Shown here one piece after another: positions 7,036 through 16,556 of a stretch of DNA of 34,240 nucleotides (within the stretch, counting starts at the first letter, position 1; each line of letters opens with the position of its first letter). The stretch is from an uncultured Bacteroidales bacterium (GTDB lineage: Bacteria; Bacteroidota; Bacteroidia; Bacteroidales; Muribaculaceae). The notes beneath the pieces are model-generated. The model was not told where the DNA came from. It ran no database searches and saw only the letters and a list, made by a program, of their open reading frames with translations. The stretch spans positions 1 to 34,240 of the forward strand of contig CAMWPM010000023.1 of NCBI GenBank assembly GCA_947176235.1, given 5' to 3'. The translations under genes were made by a program, and so were the position numbers.

Positions 7036-9081
7036 TTATTTGACCTGTGCGCCCGGAGCGGCGGGGGCAGAGGGGGAGATGACGACGAGGGATCCGTCGG
7101 GGTTCTCGGCGGATAGAATCATGCCCTGTGACTCAATGCCTTTGAGGCGGCGCGGGGGGAGATTGGCGATGAATACAACCTGCTTTCCGACGAGATCGGC
7201 GGGATCATAGTGCTTTGCGATGCCTGAAACGATGGTGCGACGGGACATGCCGTCGTCGATAAGGAATCGGAGGAGCTTGTCGGCTTTCGGGACACGCTCG
7301 CACTCGAGGACTGTGCCGACACGGAGGTCGGCTTTCATGAATGTGTCGAAATCGAGGTCGGGTGCCTGAGGCTCGGGCTTCCATGCGGCTTTCTGATTTT
7401 CCTCCTTGATGCGAGCGAGGCGGTCGATCTGAGCCTGAATGGCGTCGTCGTCAATCTTCTCGAAGAGGAGTTCGGCGGGCTTGATGCGTGCACCTGCGGG
7501 GATGAGGTCGAAGCATCCGAGCATGTCCCAGGTGATGGTGGTGCCACCAAGCATCCGGAGAAGCTTTTCGGACATGAAGGGGAGGAAGGGCGCGAAGGCG
7601 ATGGAGAGGTTGGCGCACGTCTGGAGGGCAATGTTGAGGATTGTGCCTGTGCGGTCGATGTCGGTCTTGACGACTTTCCAGGGCTCGGTCTCCTGAAGAT
7701 ATTTGTTGCCGGCGCGTGCCATGTCCATTGCGAGGCGGAGGGCTTCGCGGAAGTGGAACGTCTCGAGTGCCGCGGTCATTTCTTCCTTAAGGCGGGCGAT
7801 TTCGGCAATGAGCTCGCGGTCGACTTCCTCAAGGGTGGTGACGGGGGGGACAACGCCGTCGAAATATTTGTGGGTGAGGACCATGGCGCGGTTGACGAAG
7901 TTGCCGAGGATGGCGACGAGCTCGGAGTTGTTGCGTGCCTGGAAGTCGCGCCATGTGAAATCGTTGTCCTTGGTCTCGGGGGCGTTGGCGGTGAGGACGT
8001 AGCGGAGGACGTCCTGCTTGCCCTCGAAGTCGCGGAGGTACTCGTGGAGCCATACAGCCCAGTTGCGGGAAGTGGAAATCTTGTCGCCTTCGAGGTTGAG
8101 GAATTCGTTGGCGGGGACGTTGTCGGGGAGCTGGAATCCGTCGCCGTAGGCGCTGAGCATGGCGGGGAACACGATGCAGTGGAATACGATGTTGTCCTTG
8201 CCGATGAAGTTGATGATGCGTGTCTCGGGATCCTTCCACCACGTCTGCCATGAGTCGGGGAGGAGCTCCTTGGTGTTGGAGATATAGCCGATGGGTGCGT
8301 CGAACCAAACGTAGAGGACTTTTCCGTCGGCACCTTCGACGGGAACGGGGACGCCCCAGTCGAGGTCGCGGCTCACGGCGCGGGGCTGCAGCCCGAGGTC
8401 GAGCCATGACTTGCACTGACCGTAGACGTTGGATTTCCACTCCTTGTGGCCGTCGAGAATCCAGTGCTCGAGGTGGGACTGCCAGCGGTCGAGGGGAAGG
8501 TACCAGTGGCGGGTCTCACGCATTACGGGGACGGCACCGGTGATGGCGCTGCGGGGGTTGATGAGGTCGGTGGCGTTGAGTGACGATCCGCATTTCTCAC
8601 ACTGGTCGCCGTAGGCTCCCGGCTGGTGGCAGTTGGGGCACTCGCCGGTGACGTAGCGGTCGGCGAGGAACTGATGAGCCTCTTCGTCGTAGAGCTGCAT
8701 GGATGTCTTTTCGATGAACTGTCCGTGGTCGTAGAGATGACGGAAAAATTCGGAAGCAGTGGCGGAATGGATGTCGGAGGTGGTGCGGGAGTAGATGTCG
8801 AATGATATGCCGAGTTCCTCGAAGGAGTCCTTGATGATGGCGTGGTAGCGGTCGACGATGTCCTGGGGGGTGACGCCTTCCTTGCGCGCCTTGATGGTGA
8901 TGGGGACACCATGCTCGTCGGATCCTCCGATCATCACGACGTCCTCGCCGCGAAGGCGGAGGAAGCGGGCGTAGATGTCGGCGGGAACGTAGACACCGGC
9001 GAGGTGTCCGATGTGGACGGGACCGTTGGCGTAGGGGAGAGCTGTCGTTATAAGGGTACGCTTGAAATTCTTCTGTTCCAT
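7036..9081 (-). CDS. metG: Methionyl-tRNA synthetase with C-terminal tRNA-binding domain
   Basis: This class I aminoacyl-tRNA synthetase charges tRNA-Met, including the initiator. HIGH lies at residues 23–26 (PVHIGHLAG). A four-cysteine zinc knuckle lies at Cys148/151/161/164. The KMSKS loop appears as KISTS (334–338), a known variant. A helical anticodon-binding domain follows. The last ~105 residues form an OB-fold tRNA-binding domain, seen in [23 protein letters not shown] and [20 protein letters not shown], which is the EMAP/Trbp111-type dimerisation appendix of many bacterial MetRS. Length (681 aa) is normal for this long form. It lies 49 nt downstream of the yitT gene. Confidence 0.98.
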   Translation of the reverse strand: MEQKNFKRTLITTALPYANGPVHIGHLAGVYVPADIYARFLRLRGEDVVMIGGSDEHGVPITIKARKEGVTPQDIVDRYHAIIKDSFEELGISFDIYSRTTSDIHSATASEFFRHLYDHGQFIEKTSMQLYDEEAHQFLADRYVTGECPNCHQPGAYGDQCEKCGSSLNATDLINPRSAITGAVPVMRETRHWYLPLDRWQSHLEHWILDGHKEWKSNVYGQCKSWLDLGLQPRAVSRDLDWGVPVPVEGADGKVLYVWFDAPIGYISNTKELLPDSWQTWWKDPETRIINFIGKDNIVFHCIVFPAMLSAYGDGFQLPDNVPANEFLNLEGDKISTSRNWAVWLHEYLRDFEGKQDVLRYVLTANAPETKDNDFTWRDFQARNNSELVAILGNFVNRAMVLTHKYFDGVVPPVTTLEEVDRELIAEIARLKEEMTAALETFHFREALRLAMDMARAGNKYLQETEPWKVVKTDIDRTGTILNIALQTCANLSIAFAPFLPFMSEKLLRMLGGTTITWDMLGCFDLIPAGARIKPAELLFEKIDDDAIQAQIDRLARIKEENQKAAWKPEPQAPDLDFDTFMKADLRVGTVLECERVPKADKLLRFLIDDGMSRRTIVSGIAKHYDPADLVGKQVVFIANLPPRRLKGIESQGMILSAENPDGSLVVISPSAPAAPGAQVK

Positions 9082-9130
9082 GTGGGGTGTGAATTTGTGA
9101 GGGATGATGGGTTGATGAGTGAGAGTGTGA

Positions 9131-10078
9131 TCAATTACCTGAGTGTGGCTGATGTTCGGCGTTGTTGCTGTGGTGGATGGGCTTCATCTTGAGCTTTAGC
9201 TCGTCGAATCCCTGTCCGTAGACGCCGTTGACGTTGGCCTGGGTGATGAAGGCGTCCTTGTCGATGGACTTGATGATGCGGAAGATGGTGACGGATTCGA
9301 TCTTGCGGCACATGACGAGGAGGACTTTGACTTCCTGCTTGCTGTACCATCCCATGCCGGTGAGGATGGTGCAACCGCGGTGGGCGTCGTTGTTGATGGC
9401 GGTGGCAATTTCTTCCCATCGGCGGGAGAAGATGGTGAACTGGATTGCCTGCCGGTTGGTGTTGATCATCTGGTCGGTGACGAACGAGACGAAGAAGAGG
9501 ACGATGAAGCCGAAAACGACTTTGTCGAAGTTGCCGAAAAGGAGGAATGATGATCCGATGATGCAGAAGTCGCAGTACTGCATTGTGCGACCGACGGATA
9601 CGTTGGTCTTTTTGGAGACCATTGCGGCGATGATGTCGGTGCCTGCTGTGGAGCCGTTGTGGACGAATGCCATTCCGATTCCGACGCCGCAGAGGATTCC
9701 GCCGATGATTACGTTCATGAACGTCTGCTGCTGGATGAGGGGCTCGGGGAAGAGGGGCTGGAAGATGGCGATGAAGAAGGAGATGACTGAGGCGCCGAAT
9801 ACGGATCGGAAAACGAATGTGCGCCCGACGGTGCGCCATGCGAACGCGAGGAGGATGATGTTGACGACGTACATTGTGACGGCGACCGGAACACCGGTGC
9901 CGAAAATGCGCTTTGAGATGTAGTAGACGAGCTGTCCGACGCCAGCCATACCGCCCATCATCACCTCCTCGGGATAGATGAATGCGGAGAAACCGAAGGC
10001 ATAGAGAGCAATGCCGAAGGTGATAAAAAAGTAGTCCTTGGCGTTGAGCCAAATGGTGTTAGGGGAAATCTTCTTCAT
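9131..10078 (-). CDS. YitT family membrane protein (DUF2179 C-terminal domain)
   Basis: The 315-residue protein has five or six hydrophobic segments in its first ~205 residues. These include [19 protein letters not shown] with [32 protein letters not shown] and [16 protein letters not shown]. The signature [17 protein letters not shown] is typical of YitT proteins. The C-terminal ~85 residues form a soluble DUF2179 domain ([34 protein letters not shown]…[10 protein letters not shown]), similar in topology to ACT/PII-like ligand-binding domains. The molecular function of the family is not established; a transporter or regulated membrane role is usually supposed. It is the first gene after a strong promoter at 10166–10197, with a leader of about 80 nt. 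Confidence 0.92.
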   Translation of the reverse strand: MKKISPNTIWLNAKDYFFITFGIALYAFGFSAFIYPEEVMMGGMAGVGQLVYYISKRIFGTGVPVAVTMYVVNIILLAFAWRTVGRTFVFRSVFGASVISFFIAIFQPLFPEPLIQQQTFMNVIIGGILCGVGIGMAFVHNGSTAGTDIIAAMVSKKTNVSVGRTMQYCDFCIIGSSFLLFGNFDKVVFGFIVLFFVSFVTDQMINTNRQAIQFTIFSRRWEEIATAINNDAHRGCTILTGMGWYSKQEVKVLLVMCRKIESVTIFRIIKSIDKDAFITQANVNGVYGQGFDELKLKMKPIHHSNNAEHQPHSGN

Positions 10079-10165
10079 TGATGCGGGTTAATTGCAAGCG
10101 TGATACCGTGACATGCGGGATGCGCGGGCGGGGAATGCCACGCGACAGGGCATGGTTTCACGCTT

Positions 10166-10197
10166 CAAAATTAACCAAAATCGCGGCGATTAACAAA
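10166..10197 (-). promoter_or_regulatory. Bacteroidales-type promoter for yitT–metG operon
   Basis: Read on the minus strand there is TTTG (10194–10197), a 20-nt spacer, then TAATTTTG (10166–10173). This fits the −33 TTTG / −7 TAnnTTTG consensus of the Bacteroidetes primary sigma factor. Transcription would start near 10160, leaving a leader of about 80 nt. It sits immediately after the pldA stop, so it separates two operons. Confidence 0.8.
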
Positions 10198-10211
10198 TAT
10201 TTCAGGCAAAA

Positions 10212-11084
10212 TCAATAGTCGGAGAAGAAGCGGGGCTTAATGACCATGCCGACGCGGAGCTCGGAGTGGAAGCGCTTGTAGTCGAGAAGTCCTTCGCCGA
10301 AGCCGTTGTAGTACTGAACGTAGAGGTACTGGTTGGAGCGCTTGGATATTCGCCATCCGGCTTCGAGGGTGACGTTGGCTGACAGATTCCATCCGCTTCG
10401 CTTGGCGATGATGATGCCGGCTTCCCATGTGCGGGCGTTGTTGAGCCACTCCATGCCTACCTGGAAGATTCCGACGTAGTGGAGGATGTCCTTGTTGTTC
10501 TCGCCGTCGATGATCGGAATCCAGAATTTACCGTGGACCATGAAGTTGGGGTCGAGAAGGACGTTGGATGACAGGGATATGCGATTCCATGAGCGTGAGG
10601 CTTCGCCATCGCGGCCGTTGCTCTCGTGCTCCGCCTGAAGGGTGACTTTGCCGATGTACTTGTCGTGGATGAAGATGGGCTTGGTGAGTCCGATGCCGGG
10701 GTTGAAGTTGAGGTCGTGCATGGGCATGGAGTTCTCGCAGACGTTCCAGAATGCTTTCTGGGTGTAGAAGAGGTAGAGGTAGGTGTCCCACGGGAGGAGG
10801 TCCTTGGTGAGCCGCTGTGCGATTGAGATCTGGAATTTGATGTTGGTGTTCTGCTTGGTGGGCTTCGGACCGACGGATGTGCCGAAAGCGAAATAGTTGT
10901 CCTTGTACACGCCGAAGTAGGGCTGGCGGCGGAAGTCGTCGCGGATGCTGTCGGTGGACATGGCGATTTTCTCGTCCTCTTTCGGGACAAAAATCTGGGC
11001 TTTGGCTACGGGAGCGGAAGCGTAGAGAATGAGCGCGGCGATGATGGGGGCGCGGAGGGAAAGCAAGAATGGATGATGTGGCAT
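10212..11084 (-). CDS. pldA: Outer-membrane phospholipase A (OMPLA family)
   Basis: OMPLA is a 12-stranded outer-membrane β-barrel that hydrolyses phospholipids displaced into the outer leaflet. The catalytic residues have the family spacing: His153 and Ser155 in EHESNGRDG, and Asn167 in SRSWNR. This matches His142/Ser144/Asn156 of the E. coli enzyme. A signal peptide covers about residues 1–29 (LLSLRAPIIAALILYASAPVAKAQ). Alternating β-strand patterns and a terminal aromatic residue region (RVGMVIKPRFFSDY) support a barrel. It lies 21 nt after aroB and is the last gene of the der operon. Function is confident; its calcium use and dimerisation are known of the family only. Confidence 0.94.
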   Translation of the reverse strand: MPHHPFLLSLRAPIIAALILYASAPVAKAQIFVPKEDEKIAMSTDSIRDDFRRQPYFGVYKDNYFAFGTSVGPKPTKQNTNIKFQISIAQRLTKDLLPWDTYLYLFYTQKAFWNVCENSMPMHDLNFNPGIGLTKPIFIHDKYIGKVTLQAEHESNGRDGEASRSWNRISLSSNVLLDPNFMVHGKFWIPIIDGENNKDILHYVGIFQVGMEWLNNARTWEAGIIIAKRSGWNLSANVTLEAGWRISKRSNQYLYVQYYNGFGEGLLDYKRFHSELRVGMVIKPRFFSDY

Positions 11085-11105
11085 AAAGTGAAGGGGACGG
11101 ATTGA

Positions 11106-12170
11106 TCAAAGGTGCATAAGGTCGCGGTAGATGTCGAGTGCCTGTGAGATCTGCTCGTCGGATGCAGTGGAGTCGATGCAGACGTCGCCGATGGCGCGGA
11201 GGAGGGTGAAATTGATGGAAGCTGCGGTGGCGTTCTTCTTGTCGTGGCGCATGAGGTCGAGGAGGGCGGGATAGTCGTCGCAGGTGATGGGCATGGCGCG
11301 GTAGTTGGCGTAGACGTAGGCTGCGAACTGAGAGATGAGGGATGACGGGAATTTCAGGATCATGCCTGAGAGGATGAGCTCGACGACAAGTCCCCAGGCT
11401 ACGGCATAGCCGTGGGGGACGGGAGAGTTGCGTTTCATTGCGAGGGATTCGAAGGCGTGACCGGCTGTGTGCCCGAGGTTGAGCGCCTTGCGTGGTCCCT
11501 GCTCGGTGGGATCGGAGTCGACGACGTCGCGCTTGACCTGAACGCTCTCGCGGAGGAGGGAGAGCATGTGGTCGGGGTCGATGTCGGCAACGTCGGTGGC
11601 AAGGAGTGAATTGAAAACGGCGGGGGAGGAAATGAGTCCGTGCTTGAGCATCTCGGCATAGCCTGAAAGGAGTTCGGTGTGGGAGAGAGTGCCGAAAAAT
11701 GTGGTGGAGATGATTACGGCTTCGGCTTCGCGGAATACTCCTACTTCGTTCTTGAGTCCGTTGAAGTTGATGCCGGTCTTGCCTCCGACGGAAGCGTCGA
11801 CGGCACCGAGGAGGGTGGTGGGGACGTTGACGAACGTGATGCCGCGCTTGAATGTGGAGGCAGCGAAAGCTCCCATGTCGGTGACCATGCCTCCGCCGAG
11901 GTTGATGAGCATCGAGCGGCGTGTGGCTCCCATGTCGCCGAGTCGCTTCCAGATGGACGCGAGGGAGTCGAGGCTCTTGTGGACGTCGCCAGCCTGCACC
12001 TCGATGATTGAAGCTGAGGCGACTGCCGCGGATTGGGACTTGAGGCGCGGGAGGACGAATGAGATGGTGTTGCTGTCGACGAGGACGAATGTGGAGGCGG
12101 GATTGACTGCACTGTGGATGGAGTCAATGGCAGATGCGACGTCGTTGGTGAAGATAAGTTGCTGGGACAA
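11106..12170 (-). CDS. aroB: 3-dehydroquinate synthase (TTG start)
   Basis: AroB converts DAHP to 3-dehydroquinate, the second step of the shikimate pathway, using NAD and a divalent metal. Visible motifs are NLGGGMVTDMGAFAASTFKRG (NAD binding), VPTTLLGAVDASVGGKTGIN, the metal ligands in GYAEMLKHG (Glu), LNLGHTAGHAFE (His) and VPHGYAVAWG (His), and MRHDKKN. Length (354 aa) is normal. The start appears to be TTG at 12170 (MSQQLIFTND). An in-frame TAA, which is the stop of the preceding HAD gene, lies only four codons upstream, and no ATG occurs near the N-terminus. The space between the two genes is part of a 7-bp repeat array. It is probably translated by coupling with the HAD gene. Confidence 0.95.
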   Translation of the reverse strand: MSQQLIFTNDVASAIDSIHSAVNPASTFVLVDSNTISFVLPRLKSQSAAVASASIIEVQAGDVHKSLDSLASIWKRLGDMGATRRSMLINLGGGMVTDMGAFAASTFKRGITFVNVPTTLLGAVDASVGGKTGINFNGLKNEVGVFREAEAVIISTTFFGTLSHTELLSGYAEMLKHGLISSPAVFNSLLATDVADIDPDHMLSLLRESVQVKRDVVDSDPTEQGPRKALNLGHTAGHAFESLAMKRNSPVPHGYAVAWGLVVELILSGMILKFPSSLISQFAAYVYANYRAMPITCDDYPALLDLMRHDKKNATAASINFTLLRAIGDVCIDSTASDEQISQALDIYRDLMHL

Positions 12171-12175
12171 GGGAG

Positions 12176-12210
12176 TTGGGAGTTAGGAGTTGGGGGTTAG
12201 GAGTTGGGGG
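12176..12210. repeat. Heptamer tandem repeat TTRGGRG, five units
   Basis: Five consecutive 7-nt units can be read on the plus strand: TTGGGAG, TTAGGAG, TTGGGGG, TTAGGAG, TTGGGGG. The array covers the last eight or so codons of the HAD gene, including its TAA stop (12183–12185), and most of the 12 nt before the aroB TTG. Related arrays lie at 14185–14206 and 17241–17296. Confidence 0.85.
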
Positions 12211-12860
12211 AGGGCGGAGGCGAGGAGTGGCATGGAGTCGAAGACGACGTCGGCGCCTGCCCGGATCAGGTCGGCGCGGGGTATGGGACCAGTGACGACG
12301 CCGATGGTGTGGGCTCCGGAACGTGCGGCTGACATGACTCCAAGGGGTGCATTGTCGATGGCGATGGACTCGGCGGGGGATACTCCTGCGAGCTGCATAG
12401 CCTTCAGATACGGCTCGGGGTCGGGCTTGCCTCGGGTGACGTCGCGAGCGGTGACCCGGATGTCGAAAGCTCCGGGGAAGTCGGCGGGGAGGCGTGAGAG
12501 GAGTGAATTCTGTGCGGATCCTGTGACGAGCACACACCGGATGCCGCGGGAGAGGAGTGTCTCGACCATCTGTTGCGCCCCGGGCATGACGTCGACGTCG
12601 GGCTGTTCGGCGAAGTAACGTGCCTTAAGCGCGTAAAGCCGCTCGCACTCCTCGGGGGATGCGTCGCGGCCTAAGCGTTCGCGGAAAATCTGACGGATTG
12701 TGGCGGCTCCGGTCATTCCTTCGTAGCGGAAAAACTCGTCGACGGTGGCTGGTATGCCGAGCCCGGTGACCATGCGGTGCCACGCGCGGGCGTGGCGTGG
12801 CATGGAGTCGTAGAGGGTGCCGTCCATGTCGATGAGGGCTGCCTTAACGTGATGCGCCAT
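12183..12860 (-). CDS. HAD family phosphatase, β-phosphoglucomutase-like
   Basis: All four HAD motifs are present. Motif I is IDMDGTLYD with both Asp, motif II is VLVTGS, motif III is the Lys in RGKPDPEPYLKA, and motif IV is AIDNAPLGVMSAARSG, in which the usual E-D/N is I-D-N. A helical C1 cap lies at about residues 18–85. The family includes β-phosphoglucomutases and small sugar- or glycolate-phosphate phosphatases; the substrate is not readable. The ATG at 12860 overlaps the der stop (TGATG); a GTG one codon earlier is possible. The last codons (…LPQLLTPNS) come from a 7-bp repeat array rather than family sequence, so the C-terminus looks replaced or extended by the repeat. Confidence 0.87.
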   Translation of the reverse strand: MAHHVKAALIDMDGTLYDSMPRHARAWHRMVTGLGIPATVDEFFRYEGMTGAATIRQIFRERLGRDASPEECERLYALKARYFAEQPDVDVMPGAQQMVETLLSRGIRCVLVTGSAQNSLLSRLPADFPGAFDIRVTARDVTRGKPDPEPYLKAMQLAGVSPAESIAIDNAPLGVMSAARSGAHTIGVVTGPIPRADLIRAGADVVFDSMPLLASALPQLLTPNS

Positions 12861-14179
12861 CACTTCTCGCGCATGAAGATGTTGACGGGAGTGCCGGTGA
12901 AATCCCAGTTCTCGCGGATCTTGTTCTCAAGGAAGCGGCGGTAAGGCTCCTTGACCCACTGGGGGAGGTTGCAGAAGAAGATGAATGTGGGTACCTGGGC
13001 TCCCTTAAGCATGGTGACGTACTTGATCTTGATGTACTTACCTTTGTTGGCCGGGGGGGGATAGGCTCCGATTACTTCAAGCATGACCTCGTTGAGCTTG
13101 TGGGTGGGGACGATGCGCTGGCGGTTGCGGTAGACTTCGACGGCTGTCTCGAGGACGCGGTAGATGCGCTGCTTGGTGAGGGCGGAGGTGAAGATGATGG
13201 GGAAGTCGGTGAATGGGGCGAACCGCTCGCGGATGGTGGCTTCGAAGTGCTTGATGGCGGTCTGAGACTTGTCCTCGACAAGATCCCACTTGTTGACGCA
13301 GACAACGATTCCTTTCTTGTTGCGCTGGATGAGGGAGTAGATGTTGAGATCCTGAGCCTCGATGCCTCGGGTGGCATCGATCATGAGGATGCAGACGTCG
13401 GATGATTCGATGGCACGGATGGAGCGGATGACAGAGTAATACTCGATGTCCTCGTTGACTTTGGCTTTCTTTCGGATACCGGCGGTGTCGACGAGGTAGA
13501 AGTCGAATCCAAATTTGTTGTACCGGGTGTAGATGCTGTCGCGTGTGGTGCCGGCGATGTCGGTGACGATGTGCCGGTCCTCGCCGATGAAGGCGTTGAT
13601 GATTGAAGACTTGCCGGCGTTGGGGCGTCCGACGATTGCGAAGCGTGGGATCCCGTCGAGGTGCTCTTCTTCGGCTTCGTCCTTTTCGGGGAGCTTCTTG
13701 ACGACTTCGTCGAGGAGGTCGCCGGTGCCGTAACCGCTGACGGCGGATACGGGGTATGGTTCGCCGAGACCGAGGGAGTAGAATTCGGGGACGTTGTAGA
13801 GCCAGTCGTTGGAGTCGACTTTGTTGGCGACGAGGATGACGGGCTTGCGGGACTTTCGGAGAATCTCGGCAACGTGGTCGTCGAGGTCGGTAACGCCGTT
13901 CATTGCGTCGACGACGAAAAGGATCTCGTCAGCCTGCTCGATTGCAAGCTGGACCTGCTTGTTGATTTCGGATTCGAAGATGTCGTCGCTGTTGACGACC
14001 CATCCGCCGGTGTCGACGATGGAGAATTCCTTGCCGTTCCAGTCGACTTTGCCGTACTGGCGGTCGCGAGTGGTGCCGGCAGTGTCGTCGACGATTGCGG
14101 TGCGGGTCTGGGTAAGGCGGTTGAATAGTGTCGATTTGCCTACGTTGGGGCGTCCGACTATAGCTACGAGCTGTGACAT
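12860..14179 (-). CDS. der: Ribosome biogenesis GTPase Der (EngA)
   Basis: Der has two consecutive GTPase domains and a KH-like C-terminal domain and acts in maturation of the 50S subunit. Domain 1 has [14 protein letters not shown] (P-loop at 9–16), DTGG and NKVDS. Domain 2 has [25 protein letters not shown] and NKWDLVE. The KH-like domain covers the last ~85 residues ([35 protein letters not shown]). Length (439 aa) is standard. It starts the der–HAD–aroB–pldA operon behind a good promoter and follows era, an order commonly kept in Bacteroidales. Confidence 0.98.
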   Translation of the reverse strand: MSQLVAIVGRPNVGKSTLFNRLTQTRTAIVDDTAGTTRDRQYGKVDWNGKEFSIVDTGGWVVNSDDIFESEINKQVQLAIEQADEILFVVDAMNGVTDLDDHVAEILRKSRKPVILVANKVDSNDWLYNVPEFYSLGLGEPYPVSAVSGYGTGDLLDEVVKKLPEKDEAEEEHLDGIPRFAIVGRPNAGKSSIINAFIGEDRHIVTDIAGTTRDSIYTRYNKFGFDFYLVDTAGIRKKAKVNEDIEYYSVIRSIRAIESSDVCILMIDATRGIEAQDLNIYSLIQRNKKGIVVCVNKWDLVEDKSQTAIKHFEATIRERFAPFTDFPIIFTSALTKQRIYRVLETAVEVYRNRQRIVPTHKLNEVMLEVIGAYPPPANKGKYIKIKYVTMLKGAQVPTFIFFCNLPQWVKEPYRRFLENKIRENWDFTGTPVNIFMREK

Positions 14180-14184
14180 AGACG

Positions 14185-14206
14185 TTGGGGGATTAGGAGT
14201 TGAGAT
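14185..14206. repeat. Short heptamer repeat (TTRGGRG type) in the der leader
   Basis: The plus strand reads TTGGGGG, one extra A, TTAGGAG, then TTGAGAT. This is the same 7-nt motif as in the larger arrays. It lies between the −7 box of the der promoter and the der ATG, so most of the short der 5' leader consists of repeat units. Confidence 0.6.
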
Positions 14207-14207
14207 G

Positions 14208-14239
14208 CAAAGTTAACTTAAAATCAGTTAAAAAGCAAA
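14208..14239 (-). promoter_or_regulatory. Bacteroidales-type promoter for der operon
   Basis: On the minus strand TTTG (14236–14239) is followed by 20 nt and TAACTTTG (14208–14215), an exact fit to −33 TTTG / −7 TAnnTTTG. The −33 box directly follows the era stop codon (14240–14242). Transcription would begin near 14201, about 22 nt before the der ATG. Confidence 0.8.
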
Positions 14240-15133
14240 TCATTCGATGTAGCCGAAGGCTTTGAGCTTGTTCTCGCGGTTGCGCCAGTTAGCCTCGACC
14301 TTGACGAAGAGTTCGAGGAATACTTTCTTCCCGAAGAATTTCTCAATGTCCTTGCGTGCCTCTGTGCCGACGCGCTTGAGCATCGATCCACCCTTGCCGA
14401 TCAGGATGCCTTTCTGACTGTCGCGCTCGACGTAGATCACAGCCATGATGTGGATCGCACCTTCCTTCTCGTCGAATTTCTCAACGATGACTTCGGCTGA
14501 GTATGGGACTTCCTTATCGTAGTTGAGAAGGATCTTCTCGCGGATTATCTCGGTGACGAAGAATCGTGCGGGCTTGTCGGTGAGGGCGTCCTTACCGAAG
14601 TAGGGGGGGGAGGGGGGGAGGAGCTCGACGATGCGCGCCATGAGGTTGGCGACGTTGAAGTGCTCCTTGGCAGAGGTGGGGAATACCTCAGCCTTGGGGA
14701 GAAGTTCTTTCCATCGGTTGACGATGCCTTCAAGTTCGTCCTGCCCCTTGAGGAGGTCGATCTTGTTGATTACGAGGAGGACTGGAACAGTCTCCTTTGC
14801 CACGCGGGCGAGGAAGTCGGCGTTCTTGGTGGGATCCTCCACTACGTCGGTGACATAAAGGAGGATGTCGGCGTCGGTGAGGGCACCTTCGGAGAATTCG
14901 AGCATGCTCTCCTGAAGTTTGTATTTAGGCTTTAGGACACCGGGGGTGTCGGAGAAAACGATCTGATAATCGGGTGTGTTGACGATGCCTGTGATGCGGT
15001 GGCGTGTGGTCTGCGCCTTGGAGGTGATGATTGATACGCGCTCGCCGACGAGGTCGTTCATAAGAGTGGATTTTCCGACGTTGGGGTTTCCGACGATGTT
15101 GACGAATCCTGCTTTATGTTCGGTAGTGTTCAT
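14240..15133 (-). CDS. era: GTPase Era
   Basis: Era is a GTPase with a C-terminal KH domain that binds 16S rRNA and assists 30S maturation. The motifs are [12 protein letters not shown] (P-loop), TSKAQTTRHRITGI (switch I), DTPGVLKPK and NKIDL. The KH region is seen in IMAVIYVERDSQKGILIGKGGSMLKRVGTEARKDIE, with the GxxG-type loop GKGG. I use the ATG at 15133 (297 aa, normal length). The frame stays open 28 codons further, but that extension (MNGRDAPHGV…) resembles no Era N-terminus and reaches close to the hairpin at 15223–15252. It is followed directly by the der promoter, with no visible terminator. Confidence 0.97.
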   Translation of the reverse strand: MNTTEHKAGFVNIVGNPNVGKSTLMNDLVGERVSIITSKAQTTRHRITGIVNTPDYQIVFSDTPGVLKPKYKLQESMLEFSEGALTDADILLYVTDVVEDPTKNADFLARVAKETVPVLLVINKIDLLKGQDELEGIVNRWKELLPKAEVFPTSAKEHFNVANLMARIVELLPPSPPYFGKDALTDKPARFFVTEIIREKILLNYDKEVPYSAEVIVEKFDEKEGAIHIMAVIYVERDSQKGILIGKGGSMLKRVGTEARKDIEKFFGKKVFLELFVKVEANWRNRENKLKAFGYIE

Positions 15134-15222
15134 AGCAAAATGTAGGGTTAAATGGTTAGAAAAAACGGGTTGATACGTGAGGGACTGTACGCCATGCGGG
15201 GCATCCCGTCCATTCATAAAAC

Positions 15223-15252
15223 AAAAATAGCACCTGAAAAGATGCTATTTTT
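15223..15252 (-). terminator. Intrinsic terminator hairpin after fabH
   Basis: A perfect 10-bp inverted repeat (AAAAATAGCA … TGCTATTTTT) surrounds a 10-nt loop. On the minus strand it ends in a T-rich run (TTTTTGTTTTA), and on the plus strand it is followed by an A-rich run. It lies 60 nt past the fabH stop and separates the DUF177–rpmF–fabH unit from era. The stem is A/T-rich, so efficiency may be moderate. Confidence 0.7.
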
Positions 15253-15311
15253 GAAAAAAAAGTTGTGTAGAGATACAGGAATCGAAGTTGACGGAGGCGT
15301 CCCGCGCGGGA

Positions 15312-16295
15312 TCAAAGATCCCAAATGAGGTACATCGCACCCCATGTGAATCCGGCGCCGAAGGCTGTGAGGACGATGCGGTCGCCTTTCTTGAGACGAT
15401 CCTTGTATTCGTCGAGACAGATGGGAATTGATGCGGCGGAAGTGTTGCCGGTGTGCTCGATGTTGACGAGAACTTTCTCGGCGGGTACGCCGGCGCGTGA
15501 AGAGACGGCTTCTATGATTCGCATGTTAGCCTGATGCGGGACGAGCCAGTCGATGTCGTCGACAGAGAGGTTGTTACGCTCCATGATGGCGAGTGAGGAG
15601 GTGAGCATGTCGGTGACGGCATGCTTGTAGACGTGGCGTCCGTCCTGGAAAAGGAAGTGCTCACCAGCGTCGAGAGTCTCCTGACAAGCGGGGTGAACCG
15701 AACCACCAGCCTTCATGTAGAGGTGCTCAAGCCCGGATCCGTCGACATGGAAAACGGCATCCATCACGCCGACATTCTCCTCGGTGGGCTCAACGAGGAC
15801 AGCAGCGGCACCGTCGCCGAAGAGGGGACAGGTGGAGCGATCCTGATAGTTGACCATAGAGGACATCTTCTCGGCACAAACGACTACTACTTTCTTTCGC
15901 AGCCCGGATTTGATGTAGGCAGCTGCGTCCTCAAGCGCCACGATGAAACCGGCGCAAGCAGCCTGAATGTCGTAGGCGTAGCAAGCGGAAAGACCGGTGC
16001 CGTGAGCGATTACGGAAGCAGTGGAGGGGAAACGGTAGTCGGGGTTGGAAGTGGCACAGATCAGAAGCTCGACTTCTTCGGGCTTAGTGCCTGTTGACTC
16101 GAGGAGACGATTGACAGCCTGAATGCCGAGGTAGGAAGAGCCGGTGCCCTCTTTCCTGAGGATGCGGCGCTCCTTAATGCCAACGCGTGTAGTGATCCAC
16201 TCGTCGTTGGTGTCGACCATCTTCGAGAGCATCTCGTTGTCGAGAATGTCGTCGGGGAGGTAGGATGCGATACCTGAAATGCGAGCGTTAAGCAT
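15312..16295 (-). CDS. fabH: β-ketoacyl-ACP synthase III
   Basis: FabH starts fatty acid synthesis by condensing an acyl-CoA primer with malonyl-ACP. The catalytic triad is visible: Cys114 (QAACAGF), His254 (VPHQANMRI) and Asn284 (HTGNTSAAS). The GxGAG-type C-terminal segment VLTAFGAGFTWGAM is also present. Length (327 aa) is typical. Gene order DUF177–rpmF–fabH without plsX between rpmF and fabH is the form I know from Bacteroidetes. A terminator hairpin follows the gene. Confidence 0.97.
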   Translation of the reverse strand: MLNARISGIASYLPDDILDNEMLSKMVDTNDEWITTRVGIKERRILRKEGTGSSYLGIQAVNRLLESTGTKPEEVELLICATSNPDYRFPSTASVIAHGTGLSACYAYDIQAACAGFIVALEDAAAYIKSGLRKKVVVVCAEKMSSMVNYQDRSTCPLFGDGAAAVLVEPTEENVGVMDAVFHVDGSGLEHLYMKAGGSVHPACQETLDAGEHFLFQDGRHVYKHAVTDMLTSSLAIMERNNLSVDDIDWLVPHQANMRIIEAVSSRAGVPAEKVLVNIEHTGNTSAASIPICLDEYKDRLKKGDRIVLTAFGAGFTWGAMYLIWDL

Positions 16296-16332
16296 TAGAT
16301 ATTGGGATAAAATGATGCCTAAGGCTTACAGA

Positions 16333-16518
16333 TTAGACGGCGGCGTTCTTCTCGATAGCGAGTCGGCCACGATAGTAGCCACATTCACCACATACGGTGT
16401 GATAGATGTGCCATGCACCGCAGTTGGGGCAAATAGCGAGGGTGGGCATTGCAGCTTTGTCGTGAGTACGACGCTTGGCGGTGCGGGTCTTTGATTGTTT
16501 GCGTTTAGGATGTGCCAT
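16333..16518 (-). CDS. rpmF: 50S ribosomal protein L32
   Basis: The 61-residue basic protein begins MAHPKRKQSKTRTAKRRTHD, the L32 signature. It carries a zinc ribbon with Cys30/Cys33 and Cys43/Cys46 (ICPNCG and VCGECG). The zinc-binding (C+) form is therefore kept. It lies 38 nt downstream of the DUF177 gene and shares its promoter, the usual pairing in bacteria. Confidence 0.98.
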   Translation of the reverse strand: MAHPKRKQSKTRTAKRRTHDKAAMPTLAICPNCGAWHIYHTVCGECGYYRGRLAIEKNAAV

Positions 16519-16556
16519 TGTTGTTTTATATTATCTATTAGTTATCAAAAAGGGTC

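Noticed and set aside
15134-15217. N-terminal extension of Era by 28 residues
   Set aside because: It resembles no Era N-terminus and would start right beside the fabH terminator hairpin; the ATG at 15133 gives normal length.
15300-15311. Short palindrome TCCCGCGCGGGA right after the fabH stop
   Set aside because: There is no room for a loop beyond the central GCGC and no T-run; the hairpin at 15223–15252 is the better terminator.
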